From assembly GCA_003255065.1 (NCBI GenBank), contig QAOA01001300.1, positions 635,308 through 699,307 of the forward strand: DNA of 64,000 nt, written 5' to 3'. The notes beneath the pieces were generated by a model. The model ran no database searches, was not told the origin of the DNA, and saw only the letters and a list, made by a program, of their open reading frames with translations. Source of the DNA: Cercis canadensis. Its lineage: Eukaryota > Streptophyta > Magnoliopsida > Fabales > Fabaceae. Of this stretch, positions 49,819 through 62,136 are shown in pieces (position 1 is the first letter of the stretch; the number at the start of each line of letters is the position of its first letter). A program made the position numbers and the translations under genes.

Positions 49819-52800
49819 ATGGGAGCGGCTCTGCTGTCGGAGGTTGCTACGCTGGCAGTGATCCCGGCTTGCGCCGTCGTGGGGATCATTTTCTCGTTGG
49901 TGCAGTGGTACCTGGTAGCGCGCGTAAAGCTTACGCCCGAGCGGCATGGGCCATCTTCGTCGCCGCGCAACAACAAGAATGGCTATGGAGATTATCTGAT
50001 TGAAGAGGAGGAGGGTATCAATGACCACAACGTCGTCATTAAATGCGCCGAGATACAGAATGCCATCTCTGAAGGTGAGGTTATGGTGTAGATCTAGAGA
50101 TTTAGGTGAGATCTGGTTTTGGTTTCTGTATTGGAAAATTGAGCTTCGTTTTGCGCTGTCTGATATGGAAATTTTTTTTTGGGAAAGCCCGAAATTTTTG
50201 GATACGTCGTTTTCAGATAATGATGTTCCGTATTTATGTTAAACTTAAGCTACCGTTTTGATGATGAGGGAACATGTGAAGAGAACGTGAAAACGAAAGT
50301 GAAAATTTCAGCTTTTTTTTTTTTNAAAGTGAAAATTTCAGGTTTTTTTTTTTTCGGGCGTCGCTTATGTTTTCTTCTGCTTAATTTAAACTCAAAACTG
50401 TCCATGGTGTAACTAACGAACGATCTAGTTTTCTCAAATTTCAAATCTTTTATATTCTTATGAACAAGAAAAAAAGGTCTGTTCTTCATCTTCACGCGGG
50501 AAAATGATGTGTTGGGATTTAATTTTTGCATCTTTTTAAAGGGAACCATAAAGTTTCTGGCTTTTATTCATGACACGTCTTCGTGTAAGTGTGTTATTTT
50601 TTCATGGATATTTATTCATCTTACCATATTAATTCTTTTGGATCTGTTTCTTCTTTCGTTTTCTTTTTCCCCCATTTACCGTCTTAGCTACAATTTCCTT
50701 CCTTTATATTTCATTTTTTTTTTNCCGTCTTAGCTACAATTTCCTTCCTTTATATTTGATTTTTTTTTTCCGGAAGGACTTGATGGCTGTGTACAGTTGA
50801 TTTTATTTTGGGGATGGATATATGTAATATGATATTTTGAGTTCTTTCCTAAATTATTGGGCTATGATACTAATAGCGATCATTTGTAATATTCTCTGTC
50901 CAATGCAAATAATATTACTAGCGTTATCTTTTTCAACCAAATAAACAAAAAAAAAAAAGTAGCGTTATCTATTCGTGTGCGTTGCACGTGCGCTGCCCTT
51001 TTCGACGAAGCATTTTGTGCTTGTTAAGATCTTTGTTTCCATTTTGTAGTCTGCGGTTTTTTTTGTTTTTTATTTTCTTTTATCATGACGGACAGACGGA
51101 GTATTTATGTTGTACATCTAAATAAAATTCTGTTAGTAGTTATGTGCTCTGTATAATTATATAATTAACGTTGAGCTAGTGTTATGGATAGTAGTACTGG
51201 TATTGTTGTTAATAACGCCCATATAATTAATTGTCATATAATACTGGCATTCTCTTCGCAGCTGAGGCCCACCAGCTTCTTTAGTATGGTTTGCAAAATG
51301 TTTTCTTTTCAACAGTTATGGAACTCAGTGTGAGTAGAAGTAAATGCTCTGGTAATTGTGTTGGGTGGCTCAGAATTAAAATCTAAATGAAATTCCTCCG
51401 GTGTGTTTGGAATTAATTAGAACCCAGGCGTATAATAGTTGGTGGTCTGACATGCAAGGTGACGGATAATTGTGCATTTGTTGTTAGAGAGCTTCTTGAG
51501 AGTTACCATATTTTCCTGTCTCTTATCTCTAGGTTGCTGGAGATTTAATACCCTGAATGCATGCAGTAGCTTATGATTCACTTGTCTGAACGTGTGTCGT
51601 TGGGCATATTACCTTGTGGCTCTGCCTTTATTGTTTGCAATAAATTTTGGTACTTAAAGGTCTCTGTGTCTTTTGCAGGTGCAACATCCTTTCTCTTTAC
51701 TGAATATCAATATGTGGGTGTCTTCATGGCTGCTTTTGCAATTCTGATCTTTCTCTTCCTGGGATCTGTGGAGGGCTTCAGCACCAAGAGCCAGCCCTGC
51801 GCTTATGATAAGACAAGGACATGCAAGCCAGCACTTGCAACTGCAATCTTTAGCACTGTGTCTTTCTTGCTTGGTGCTATAACTTCAGTTGTTTCTGGTT
51901 ACCTTGGAATGAAAATTGCCACCTTTGCTAATGCAAGGACAACCTTGGAAGCTAGAAAAGGAGTTGGAAAGGCCTTCATTACTGCATTTAGGTCTGGTGC
52001 AGTGATGGGCTTCCTTCTTGCAGCAAATGGTCTTTTGGTGCTCTACATTGCCATCAATGTCTTCAAGCTTTATTACGGTGACGACTGGGAAGGTCTTTTC
52101 GAGGCTATCACTGGTTATGGGTTGGGAGGATCTTCCATGGCTCTATTTGGTAGAGTTGGGGGAGGTATCTATACCAAGGCTGCTGATGTTGGTGCTGATC
52201 TGGTTGGAAAAGTTGAAAGAAATATTCCTGAAGACGATCCAAGAAACCCAGCTGTGAGTGTTATTTCACACTCCCCTTCCCTCTCTCTCTCTCTCTCTCT
52301 CCAACACCCCCCCCCCCCCCCNNNCCCCCCCCCCCCCCACCCCAACCCCGGGGCACCGACACAAATGTTTTGAAAATGCATTATTTTCCATCAATATTTC
52401 AGCTTCTTTTCTGAGCTTGTAATGGTAATGGGCCTTTTCTGTCATCTCCCCAGGTGATTGCCGACAATGTTGGTGATAATGTTGGAGATATTGCTGGGAT
52501 GGGATCTGATCTCTTTGGCTCATATGCTGAATCATCTTGTGCTGCTCTAGTTGTTGCTTCCATTTCATCATTTGGAATCAACCATGAGTTCACTGCTATG
52601 TGTTATCCCCTACTTGTCAGTTCCATGGGTATTCTTGTCTGTTTGATCACCACTCTTTTTGCAACTGATTTCTTCGAGATCAAGGCAGTCAAGGAAATTG
52701 AACCAGCACTGAAAAAGCAGCTCATCATCTCTACAGTTCTTATGACTGTTGGAGTTGCAATTGTTACTTGGATTGCTCTGCCATCATCCTTCACAATTTT

Positions 52801-54982
52801 CAACTTTGGTGTACAAAAAGTTGTAAAGAGCTGGTAAGATATGTCTATTAAAATAGAACACTTTCATAGATTATGCAAGCCGTGTGTTTAGGTGTTTTTT
52901 TGGTCGAGATGCTTTCTTTTCTAATGTTAATTTAATCAGAATTAGTTGGATATTCATAATAATATTGATTGTGAATGGTTCATAGAATTATTCATAACTA
53001 TTATTTTGAAAATCTTTCTGATTGAGTCGTGTTTGTTTCATGATGATCAACTGATATTTTTCTTTCTTTTTTTTTTAATAAATTGTTTTGGGTTTTGATA
53101 ACTATGGATATCCAGAAACTGACATGGTTGAAATTCACAGGCAGCTATTCCTATGTGTGGGTGTTGGTCTCTGGGCTGGACTTATTATTGGGTTTGTGAC
53201 TGAATATTATACAAGCAATGCTTACAGGTAGTGTATGTTAAAGTAATTGTTCAATATTTCCATTTTCATTGACTCAATGGTCTTGACCTGTACAATTGCT
53301 TGTTTGCAGCCCTGTACAAGATGTTGCTGATTCCTGCCGGACTGGTGCTGCAACTAATGTTATCTTTGGCCTTGCTTTGGGATACAAGTCTGTCATTATT
53401 CCTATTTTTGCCATTGCAGTCAGCATTTTTGTGAGCTTTACTTTTGCTGCAATGTATGGTATTGCTGTGGCTGCCCTCGGGATGCTGAGCACCATTGCCA
53501 CTGGGTTGGCTATTGATGCCTATGGGCCCATCAGTGACAATGCAGGAGGTATTGCAGAGATGGCAGGCATGAGCCATCGTATCCGTGAGAGAACTGATGC
53601 CCTTGATGCTGCTGGGAACACTACTGCTGCCATTGGCAAGGTACTGTTGTATCCTTTTCAAAGTTGTGTACCCTTTATATCTGAGTAACCTATCAAGTTT
53701 TCTATCTCAATAGCCAGCTTGATCGTCTGTGCTTAAGTTCTTAAGCCATGCCATCTTGCTCACAGCTTTTTGCCAGTTTATGTTCGTTTTTAAAATATAT
53801 TGCCTTACTGAATTTCATGCAAGAAGGGAGAGCCTTGATGGATCTTCCCAAACTTCAACATCTCTACAAAGCAACATCTCACCAATGAAATAAGAGCTTT
53901 AGTATACTTGCTTTCTTTTAAAATGGGGCAAAATCTTCTACCAATATCAGTTTCTTTGTTTCCTGTGTTTGTGGTCATGCAATATGATCTTCCAAGTTAC
54001 ATCTCATTCTAACTAATTATGCTTACCTAATGCGTAATTTATCACTGAGCTTCCTGTCTTTCTTGTCTTAGGGATTTGCCATTGGATCTGCTGCACTAGT
54101 GTCTTTGGCCTTATTTGGTGCCTTTGTCAGCCGCGCTGCAATTTCAACTGTTGATGTCTTGACTCCCAAGGTCTTTATTGGACTCCTTGTTGGTGCTATG
54201 CTTCCTTACTGGTTTTCTGCCATGACCATGAAGAGTGTAGGAAGTGCAGCTTTGAAGATGGTTGAGGAGGTCCGAAGGCAGTTCAACACAATTCCAGGTC
54301 TCATGGAGGGTCATGCCAAGCCTGATTATGCTACCTGTGTCAAGATCTCTACTGATGCATCCATCAAGGAGATGATTCCTCCCGGTGCCCTTGTCATGCT
54401 CACACCACTCATTGTTGGTACCTTTTTTGGTGTGGAAACTCTTTCAGGCGTTCTTGCCGGCTCTCTAGTTTCAGGTGTACAGGTAATCTTTACTTATTTT
54501 AGGAGAAAAAGGATCAGAGCTAGACCAAATTACTTTCGTGCGTGCTTATATTTGTTTTTGCTTTATGTGAGTTTGCTAAATATTGTGCCCGCTGCATTTC
54601 TCTAACAGATCGCAATATCTGCATCCAACACTGGTGGTGCATGGGATAATGCCAAGAAATACATTGAGGTAATGATTTATACATTTAACTCAAAATAGCT
54701 TTCAAAGAATTTGCTTTTATTGGATTTTTCCATAATGGATGTGTGATGAAATTCCTTGTGGGTATCAAATTTCAGGCTGGTGCATCTGAGCACGCTAGAA
54801 CCTTGGGCCCGAAGGGATCTGACCCACACAAAGCTGCTGTTATTGGTGACACCATTGGAGACCCCCTCAAGGACACTTCAGGTCCTTCACTAAACATTCT
54901 TATTAAGCTCATGGCCGTGGAGTCGCTTGTCTTCGCTCCGTTTTTCGCCACTCACGGTGGCCTTCTGTTTAAGATCTTTTGA
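49819..54982 (+). CDS. AVP1: Vacuolar H+-pyrophosphatase, type I (K+-stimulated)
   Basis: Eight exons, 49819-50074, 51679-52253, 52454-52833, 53141-53227, 53310-53640, 54072-54482, 54609-54668 and 54776-54982, join to 768 residues, the usual plant length. The protein hydrolyses cytosolic pyrophosphate and pumps protons into the vacuole through a membrane domain of about 16 helices. The substrate-binding motif [11 protein letters not shown] and the acidic blocks [16 protein letters not shown] and DNAGGIAEM are intact. The Ala in [10 protein letters not shown] marks the K+-dependent type I form; type II pumps have Lys there. The start ATG is followed by the typical N-terminal helix ([20 protein letters not shown]). 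Intron 1 is long (1.6 kb); intron 2 begins beside a CT microsatellite and a C-tract with three Ns. Confidence 0.97.
50296..50354. repeat. Short near-duplicate across a single N (intron 1)
   Basis: AAAGTGAAAATTTCAG plus a T-tract is present at 50296-50324 and again from 50326, with an N at 50325. It lies within intron 1 of the pyrophosphatase gene. Confidence 0.75.
50679..50769. repeat. 45-bp near-duplicate across a single N (intron 1)
   Basis: The 45 bp from 50679, starting CCGTCTTAGCTACAATTTCC and ending in a T-tract, recur from 50725 after an N at 50724, with one visible base difference. Confidence 0.8.
52279..52340. repeat. CT microsatellite and interrupted poly-C in intron 2
   Basis: A (CT)n run starts about 25 bases after the donor at 52254 and is followed by a long C-tract containing NNN at 52322-52324. 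The true length of the C-tract is unknown. Such a tract is rare in plant introns and may partly be sequencing error. Confidence 0.75.
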
Positions 54983-55879
54983 GGGAATGGGAAATTTTAA
55001 CATTCGGGTAGAGGTTTATTTTAATTGTTTCTATTTTTGTTGGAGCGGAATAGGTCTGCCATTCAAAACTTTAACGCATTTTTCATTGTACCAATAGCCT
55101 CTCCACATTTAGGTAGTTCTTGAATTATGAGAAACGAGAATGAGTTAAAAAAATCTAGTTTTTGCCCAATCAAATTTTCAAATGTGGAATTTTTCTTTTT
55201 ATTCTTTTTGGGGAAATGAAAGAGCATTTAAGAAAAATGGACGCTAGATGTTTAAGTTTACTCTTTTTTTCCTTTCTGAATGATGTAATTCATTAAAATT
55301 CGTTTCCTAACTACGAACTTTCACTGGAGGTTCATTCTCTAAGCAATCTATTGTTGTGTGTTTTTGGTTGGCGGTAAACAAAGGTATTAAAGTGGTTTGG
55401 ATGGTGAAGATCGGGTATATAAAGTGGTTTATTTCTAAGTGTTAGTGATATAGCGACAAAATTGCCCAATATTATTCTATAAATGGAAGAGACAAACATA
55501 ATTTACACGCAAACAATGTGTTGGAGATTGTTTGCATGCTTACACATACCTTCTGTCTGTTTATGGCATAGTAATTAGTTTTAGTATTGCGAGTATCTAT
55601 ATCTACTAAGAATAATTCACTATAAAGAATAATTCCTTCTTTTTTGTTTTCAGTAAAATGTTTATTTTGTTATACAATGTTATTTTAACTTGTACTAAAT
55701 CCTAGTTATGCTCAGCTAATGAAATAAATTAGAATATTCTATTAGCTGTCATTACATAAAAATAGTCCGAGAAAAAATATTCCTGTTCACCCCAAATTAG
55801 AATATAAATGACCCTGCTTTTATTCCTATCAACTTCAAATCATTCTGTTTCACTTTCTCCTCTGTTTCTGTCCAAGAAA
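54983..55879. other. Intergenic, pyrophosphatase 3' UTR and arogenate dehydrogenase promoter
   Basis: AT-rich DNA with no exon or repeat that I recognise. An in-frame ATG at 55808 could extend the next protein by 24 residues; the ATG at 55880 fits the usual start better. Confidence 0.55.
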
Positions 55880-56886
55880 ATGACAATGTTATGCTTCTCT
55901 TCCCAGCAACCTTCTCAAACCAAACCATGGCTCCCTCGAAACCTCTACCCTTTTTCTCTTTCACCTTATCATTCTCCTTTCACAACTCTCTCTCTAAATC
56001 CCATCACAATTTCTCATCATTTTCCACTCAATACCATTAAACCTCACAACCATGGTGTTCAAAGCCATCCCCTGCTCCACCAATGCAATTCCCTCAAGAT
56101 TGGATCATTGGCTTCGGAAACTTTGGTCAATTTCTTGCCAAAACCTTTGTCCATCAAGGCCACACTGTCCTTGCACATTCTCGCTCCAACCACTCTGATA
56201 CTGCACGAAAACTTGGTGTCCCTTTCTTTCATGATCTTTTTGACCTCTGCGAGCAACACCCACAAGTGGTTCTTCTTTCCACTTCAATAATTTCCATGCA
56301 AGAGGTACTCAAATCAATACCATTTCAGAGTCTATTAAGAAACACCTTTTTCGTGGATGTGCTTTCATTAAAAGAATTCCCAAGAGAACTCTTACTTAAG
56401 CACTTGCCCATTGAATTTGACTATCTCTGTACCCACCCCATATTTGGACCAGAGAGCGGGAAACATTCATGGGTTGGACTCCCATTTTTGTTTGATAAGG
56501 TTAGGATAGGGAGCAATGAGATAAGAATGAAAAGGTGTGAGAGATTCTTGGACATTTTTGCTATTGAAGGGAGTAAAATGGTGGAAATGTTATGTGAACA
56601 ACATGATAAGTATGCTGCAGAGTCGCAGTTTGTGGCACATACAATGGGAAGGTTGCTCAAGAATTACGGGTTGGAGCCATCACAAATTAATACCAAAGGT
56701 TATGAGGCATTGTTGGGTTTGATGGAGAACACTGCTAAGGATAGCTTTGAATTGTACTTTGGATTGTTTATGTACAACAAGAATGTTATGGAGCGATTGG
56801 ACAAGCTGGATGTGGCGTTTGAGTCCCTCAAGAAACAAGTTTATAGGCATCTACGTGAAACAAGCATTATGGGGAAGGAAACTTGA
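55880..56886 (+). CDS. Arogenate dehydrogenase (TyrA type), plastid, frame broken at the Rossmann motif
   Basis: This is an intronless gene for the last step of tyrosine synthesis in plastids: arogenate plus NADP+ to tyrosine, CO2 and NADPH. The first about 74 codons form a Ser/Pro/His-rich transit peptide ending NSLKI. The expected continuation, a dinucleotide-binding loop IIGFGNFGQFLAKT, lies in the next frame; the two bases GG at 56102-56103 stand where a full codon is expected, so one base is missing. The rest is intact to the stop at 56886, with VLAHSRS, FVDVLSLKEFP, CTHPIFGPESGK, the dimer-interface helices and a normal C-terminus. Corrected length is about 335 residues; plant enzymes are 330-360. 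An ATG at 56083 in the second frame could give a 267-residue protein without transit peptide. A one-base assembly error or an allele-specific null are the simplest explanations. Confidence 0.87.
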
Positions 56887-57218
56887 ATCCTGTGCAGCAC
56901 AACTTGATATAGAAGCCTTGACGGATGTCGAACTGTTCAAAATTACAATACTAATTGCAACAGATTTGTAATATAGGATGCAACCAGTGTCGTCTCCCAA
57001 GAATTCACCAAAACAAGTAATCTATTAGGACTTAAGCGTGAACAGAATAGGGGATTTGTAGTTGAATGCAATATAATAAGAAATTAGAATGTTGTAACAC
57101 AAAAATTGATCAAGATAAGAGAATGTAATCAACTCAAGCAGACAACCAAACCTAATTAATCAATCCTTGCTCACTAAAAATAATCTAAATCTAATTTAAC
57201 CTTTGGTTGAATGTTACT

Positions 57219-58679
57219 TGGAATCCCTAACAGTAACATTCAGAATTTCTACTGAATACCATTCAGAATTCAATTAATCTTAGAATTAAGACTCTAGGCA
57301 ACTGCTCTATATCACTAAGTTTAGATTAATTTAAGAATCGAATTTTTCAAGTTAACCATATATCAAAGACCTTTAAAATATAATTAGCAATTTGATTACT
57401 GTGATAAGTCCAATCAACTGACTAAATTCATCTAAAGCATGCAATTAAAGTACTATTCAATCACATGAAGATAAGAAGAAGATAATCAAATTGCATTAAA
57501 TCAAACCTATATTATGAAGTATAAGAACTTTGGATTAATATGTCTGGCTCCTCTTGAATCGATTACAGAAGAATTTAGCCCTCCATGGAAAGCATAAAAC
57601 ACAGCAAAAGGTTCAAACTCAAATTACAGCAACAGGAAGCAGAAGATCCTATTTTTCTCAACAATTGAAGAATAAATACTAGCTGTCTCTTCTAGGTTTT
57701 TTAATAGTTTCCTAANTGGAATCCCTAACAGTAACATTCAGAATTTCTACTAAATACCATTCAGAATTCAATTAATCTTAGAATTAAGACTCTAGGCAAC
57801 TGCTCTATATAGGGGTGAAAGGGAAGTCAGCCAAACCGGTAAAACCGACCGAACCAGACCGAACCGGAGGAAACCGAACCGAACCAAGAGATATGATCCG
57901 GTTTTCGGTTTGAATGTTTAAAAAACCGAAGCATTCGGTTCGGTTTTCGGTTCCTATGAAGAAAACCGGTGATAAACCGGACCGAACCGAGTCTAAGGGA
58001 AACGACGTCGTTTTAGCCTTCTGAAGTCTTATCCCTAACCCTAACTCTCCTCGACACTTCCACTTTCACCCAAATCAGAAATTCTTCTCCCCTTTCTTCC
58101 TCTCCTTCTCTGAACCGACCAAACCGAACCGATTCAGACCGGTCCGGTTTGACTCGGTTTTAATCTCAAAATTTTCAAAAACCGAACCGAACCAAACCGA
58201 GATTCCATATTCGGTTTGGTCCGGTTTGGGGTGAAAACCGGACCGAACCGGACCGATTACACCCCTAGCTCTATATCACTAAGTTCAGATTAATTTAAGA
58301 ATCGAATTTTTCAAGTTAACCATATATCAAAGACCTTTAAAATATAATTAGCAATTTGATTACTGTGATAAGTCCAATCAACTGACTAAATTCATTTAAA
58401 GCATGCAATTAAAGTACTATTCAATCACATGAAAATAAGAAGAAGATAATCAAATTGCATTAAATCAAACCTGGATTATGAAGTATAAGAACTTTGGATT
58501 AATATGTCTGGCTCCTCTTGAATCGATTACAGAAGAATTTAGCCCTCCATGGAAAGCATAAAACACAGCAAAAGGTTCAAACTCAAATTACAGCAACAGG
58601 AAGCAGAAGATCCTATTTTTCTCAACAATTGAAGAATAAATACTGGCTGTCTCTTCTAGGTTTTTTAATAGTTTCCTAA
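57219..58679. repeat. Two allelic copies of one segment, separated by a single N
   Basis: Copy 1 (57219-57715, 497 bp) and copy 2 (57717-58679) match throughout, with about seven substitutions, except that copy 2 has a 458-bp insertion plus its 8-bp target duplication. The N at 57716 lies exactly at the junction, and copy 2 continues into the unique right flank. This is best read as two haplotypes placed one after the other. Confidence 0.88.
57810..58267. mobile_element. hAT-type MITE with 8-bp target duplication
   Basis: The ends TAGGGGTGAAA and TTACACCCCTA form an 11-bp inverted repeat with one mismatch. The 8-bp duplication GCTCTATA sits at 57802-57809 and 58268-58275. The empty site, with a single GCTCTATA, is present in the other copy near 57309. 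The inside is built of many CCGAACCG/CGGTTCGG-type subterminal motifs in both orientations, with a perfect 14-bp palindrome AAACGACGTCGTTT at 58000-58013. It has no transposase and depends on an autonomous hAT element elsewhere. Confidence 0.93.
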
Positions 58680-59858
58680 TTACAAAATAAACCTAATTTC
58701 CTAAACCCGAATGGTAAAAACGTGACTAAGCCCAATGACATGTGTACTGACCCAATAAACAGGTGCTGGTCCAATAAGCAAGCCCAATAAATGGAATAAG
58801 TCAATGCTGGGCGAATGCAGAAATTCTGGGCTGCTTCCGTGTGAAATTCAGTTATCCAAACATGAGAATCAACTTCTGAGATCTTCATATGAAATGTAAA
58901 ATTTTCTGTCAGCTTTCCTACAAAACTGGAATCACATAATCGGATAATTGTAGCTCAAAATATAGTGAAAAACGTAAATATTGCCAGAAATCATCAATTA
59001 TGTAATTAAAATCCAATAAGCATTAACAAGTCCAAATCTACAAAATATATTTATAAGCAGAATCACACACCAAAAGACTAAGTATAAAGGAAACAAAAAA
59101 TATAAAATAATGTCTTATCAAGCCTCAACAACCCAAGTTGCTGATACTTCTGTGCAACCTCTCCATCAAACTATGAACTAAGATTACTTGAAACCAAGAT
59201 CTATTGCAGCCTATTCTATTGTCACTTCAATCTCACTCATTTTGCTTATGCACGGTGACAAATATGTAATATTCTTTATATGTCAATTGTCATGTCATTA
59301 TTCTTCTATTGTAATAAAAGCTTAACATGCTTGATTTGTATAATTATAATTGAGGTTTTTATATAAAAAGTAGGCTCTTAAACTACACTCTGAGATTATA
59401 AAAAGAAATGTAGTCAAATTTGACAAACTTTTGAGATTAGCGACAAATTTTGAAAAGGTAAACACTGCATAAAACAAAAGCAATGAAGGAAAATGAATGT
59501 CCTAATATCATAATTGACTACAAACTGCTTGCTTTTTGAACAGAGAAATCTAACACAATATCGGGTTTTGTCCTTTTCTATGCCAGAAAGAAGTTTTGTG
59601 GATCAGATCCTAAAACCGAAGTCAAGAAAGTAAAAGAGGGAACAATTTAAGATAGACAACAGAGTTTTTGTTTTACATACATATTTGAACATAGAGAGTA
59701 AATGTACCTTTGTGAATTGGTGATACATATTTAAAGACACTCATAATAATACTGATCCTATGTCTATGATACAACAGAAAGCTTATCACTCCAAATCAAT
59801 TTTGTTAAAAGAAATAAATAACTGGACATTCACACAGCACTTGTTATAGCTGCAGAGT

Positions 59859-61391
59859 TCATACTTTTGCTACATGTATTGCTCTCATTCCTCTTTGGTA
59901 GTATCCCCAATGCGTATCAGCATAACCTTTCACCTTCTTGAACAACTTTGGTTGTTTTTCATTCACCAAACCATCTTCTGGTCCAATCTCTTTGTCTGGT
60001 TCAGGTGTATAGAACATGGCAATTGATATCCTTTCCCTCTGTGAGTTGGTCAGTACCCTATGCATTGGACTCTTGAACACTCCATTAGTCATTATCTGCA
60101 GTATTACCATTTAAAACTTGGTATAGGATGCGTTAGAAAATTGAAGTTGTAAGAAATGATAATATCTTGACCTGATTTAAGTTTAAAAATGGAATTGCCC
60201 ATAATTTTTTTGAATCTAATTAAACTGCTAAATATGAAACAAACATAAGCTTTGACAAATCTTTAGGAATTATTTGCTGGTATGCAAAAACATACCTCCA
60301 TTTGATCACCCATGAGGACTAGAAGGGCATGAGGGATTGTGGGAACTGTGAACCATTTGCCATCATGGTGGATTTGAAGTCCTTCAACATCATCTTGCAA
60401 GATAATAGTGTACCCTGATCCATCTGCATGAGGCTTCAGGCCAAGAACAAGATCAGGCCTCTGACAGCAAGAGTAGTAGTTGAACCTTGCTTGCAGTAGT
60501 GCTCCTTCACCAAACTGATTCAAGAAGCAGTTTTCTTCTAAATTCAGTGACTTTGCCATGGCTCTAGAAACAAGCTCTGTTACCTTCCTCATCTTAACAG
60601 TGTATTCCTCCAAAACATCCCTGCCACAAGTATCACAAATACTTAAAAAACATCAATCTCCATTAAAATACACATAATTTAACTATCAATCTTCAATTAA
60701 TTTAAAAGTTTGTGCCTAACCCAGTATTTAGTTTCAGAATACTATCATAAGAGGCTACTAGGGCTTGTGGCGAGGAGTTTAGGTAGTTTATAGGAGACTA
60801 GAAAAAGTACACTACACGTCTACAATACAGTGATTCAGAACATGGTAACAAATATTAGCTTATGCTAATGCTGAGCGACATTGAATTAAAGTACCTGAAG
60901 GATGGTGGGTTTTCTGGCCAAAATCTGAGCTTTTTTCGCTCTTTTGGGTATACATCAAGAAACAAGCGATCAGACCAGTCTAAGGACTGACCTTGTTCAG
61001 GAACAGGATCAGCACCATAGCCATCAAATTCTTCAACCCCTTTAGAGATTTTGTTCTTTTGTTCCATTGGCTGCTCAAAAAACTCCCTCGCAACTTGACG
61101 AACCTGGTCCAAAACTGAACTTGGTATACCATGATTTATTGCCTGAAAGCATCCCCAAGTAGTGAGTGCTAACCTTAGTTTCTCTAATTCTTGCTTTTGT
61201 TTAGTAGTTGGTGATGAGAGGAGCCCGAAATCAATGACTGGAGCAAGTGAGCATAATGCATAAGGGAGATGTTGAGCAGGGTCATCATCTCTACAAACAT
61301 AAGGTGGTGGTGGTTCCTCACCATTTAGGACCATTTCTTGGACACGCTTAGATAGCAGAACCTCCACCGGGACTAAAGAAACTCCACCCAT
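59859..61391 (-). CDS. 2-oxoglutarate/Fe(II)-dependent dioxygenase, SRG1-like
   Basis: Three minus-strand exons, 60895-61391, 60296-60620 and 59859-60095, give 352 residues, normal for the plant DOXC class. The N-terminal half has the DIOX_N fold (PVIDFGLL, WGCFQAINHGIP). The C-terminal jelly-roll has the iron ligands: HAD in GLKPHADGSG, and the distal His in SPMHRVLTN. The 2-oxoglutarate-binding pair RxS is in RERISIAMF. The start is the ATG at 61391, followed by a VPVEVLLSKRVQEM stretch typical of SRG1-like enzymes. These cytosolic enzymes hydroxylate or demethylate specialised metabolites or hormones; the substrate cannot be told from sequence, and codeine demethylase-like or other SRG1-clade roles are possible. 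Confidence 0.93.
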
Positions 61392-62136
61392 AATTCCCTC
61401 GAAATCACCTTCCTTGTTTCTTTCTATGTGCAATACTCTCTCTCAGCCTCACCTATTCGGCTCCTCTTATCGGAATCTTAAGCTGTTAGCCTGCTAAGGA
61501 CAAAATGGTGGGGAACTTTGAAGTCAGCACTCAGCAGTAATGACACGGTGACTTTGGTCACTTCTCACTCTTCTCTTGTCAGCTCAATCTCAATTCAAAA
61601 TGGTGGAAATGGGATGCTTTCAAGTTCCTTTAAACATGCTTTCCAAGTCTTCGTCAACTTCCAATCATTTCACCAATTGCTTGTTTGGTTTAATGCCATC
61701 TTTTAATTTTTACACCGTGAAAGATAAAGTTTTAGTTTCTTGGGCTAGAAGTAATCACCCCTGAACCAAACAGACACTAATATCTCATTTTCACAAGTAG
61801 TTAGTACACTAGCAACAGATTCTCCATCAGTGTTCATTGTTTTGTGTTATTGAAAACTCAAAATTTCATCCGTAAAACTAAAAAATAGAAAACAAAAATC
61901 TCATTTAGTACTTAACATACTCATGTTCATATTTTTACAAAATAAGATTTACGGTACAAATTTTCAAATCATAAAAAAAAAATAAAAAAATCTCAGTACA
62001 AAAATAATCAAATAAAATCTCACTTCATGTATTGAGCATATTCATTTATTGTGTCCACATATAAAAACTCGAAAATAAATAGAAAGACAGAAATATTACA
62101 AAAAGAGGCCTGCATTCCAGACAGATCTCATGAAAC
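61392..62136. other. Divergent intergenic region
   Basis: Promoter side of two divergently transcribed genes, the dioxygenase (minus) and the complex I subunit (plus). AT-rich apart from a patch near 61500-61740; no exon is seen in it. Confidence 0.6.

Larger units (their letters stand above)
56887..59858. other. Intergenic; probable dispersed repeat carrying a MITE, allelic duplication
   Basis: No exon is seen. The sequence from about 56980 (GTCGTCTCCCAAG) to about 59120 has the look of a dispersed plant repeat of undetermined family with no coding domain in view. It contains the tandem pair 57219-57715 and 57717-58679 and the MITE at 57810-58267. Confidence 0.5.

Noticed and set aside
55808-55879. 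Upstream ATG at 55808 as the arogenate dehydrogenase start
   Set aside because: It would add 24 residues before the normal transit peptide; the ATG at 55880 fits the usual length better, though the longer form cannot be excluded.
56980-59120. Full transposon call for the whole repeat-like region
   Set aside because: No coding domain, terminal repeats or target duplication could be shown for the outer region; only the inner MITE is supported.
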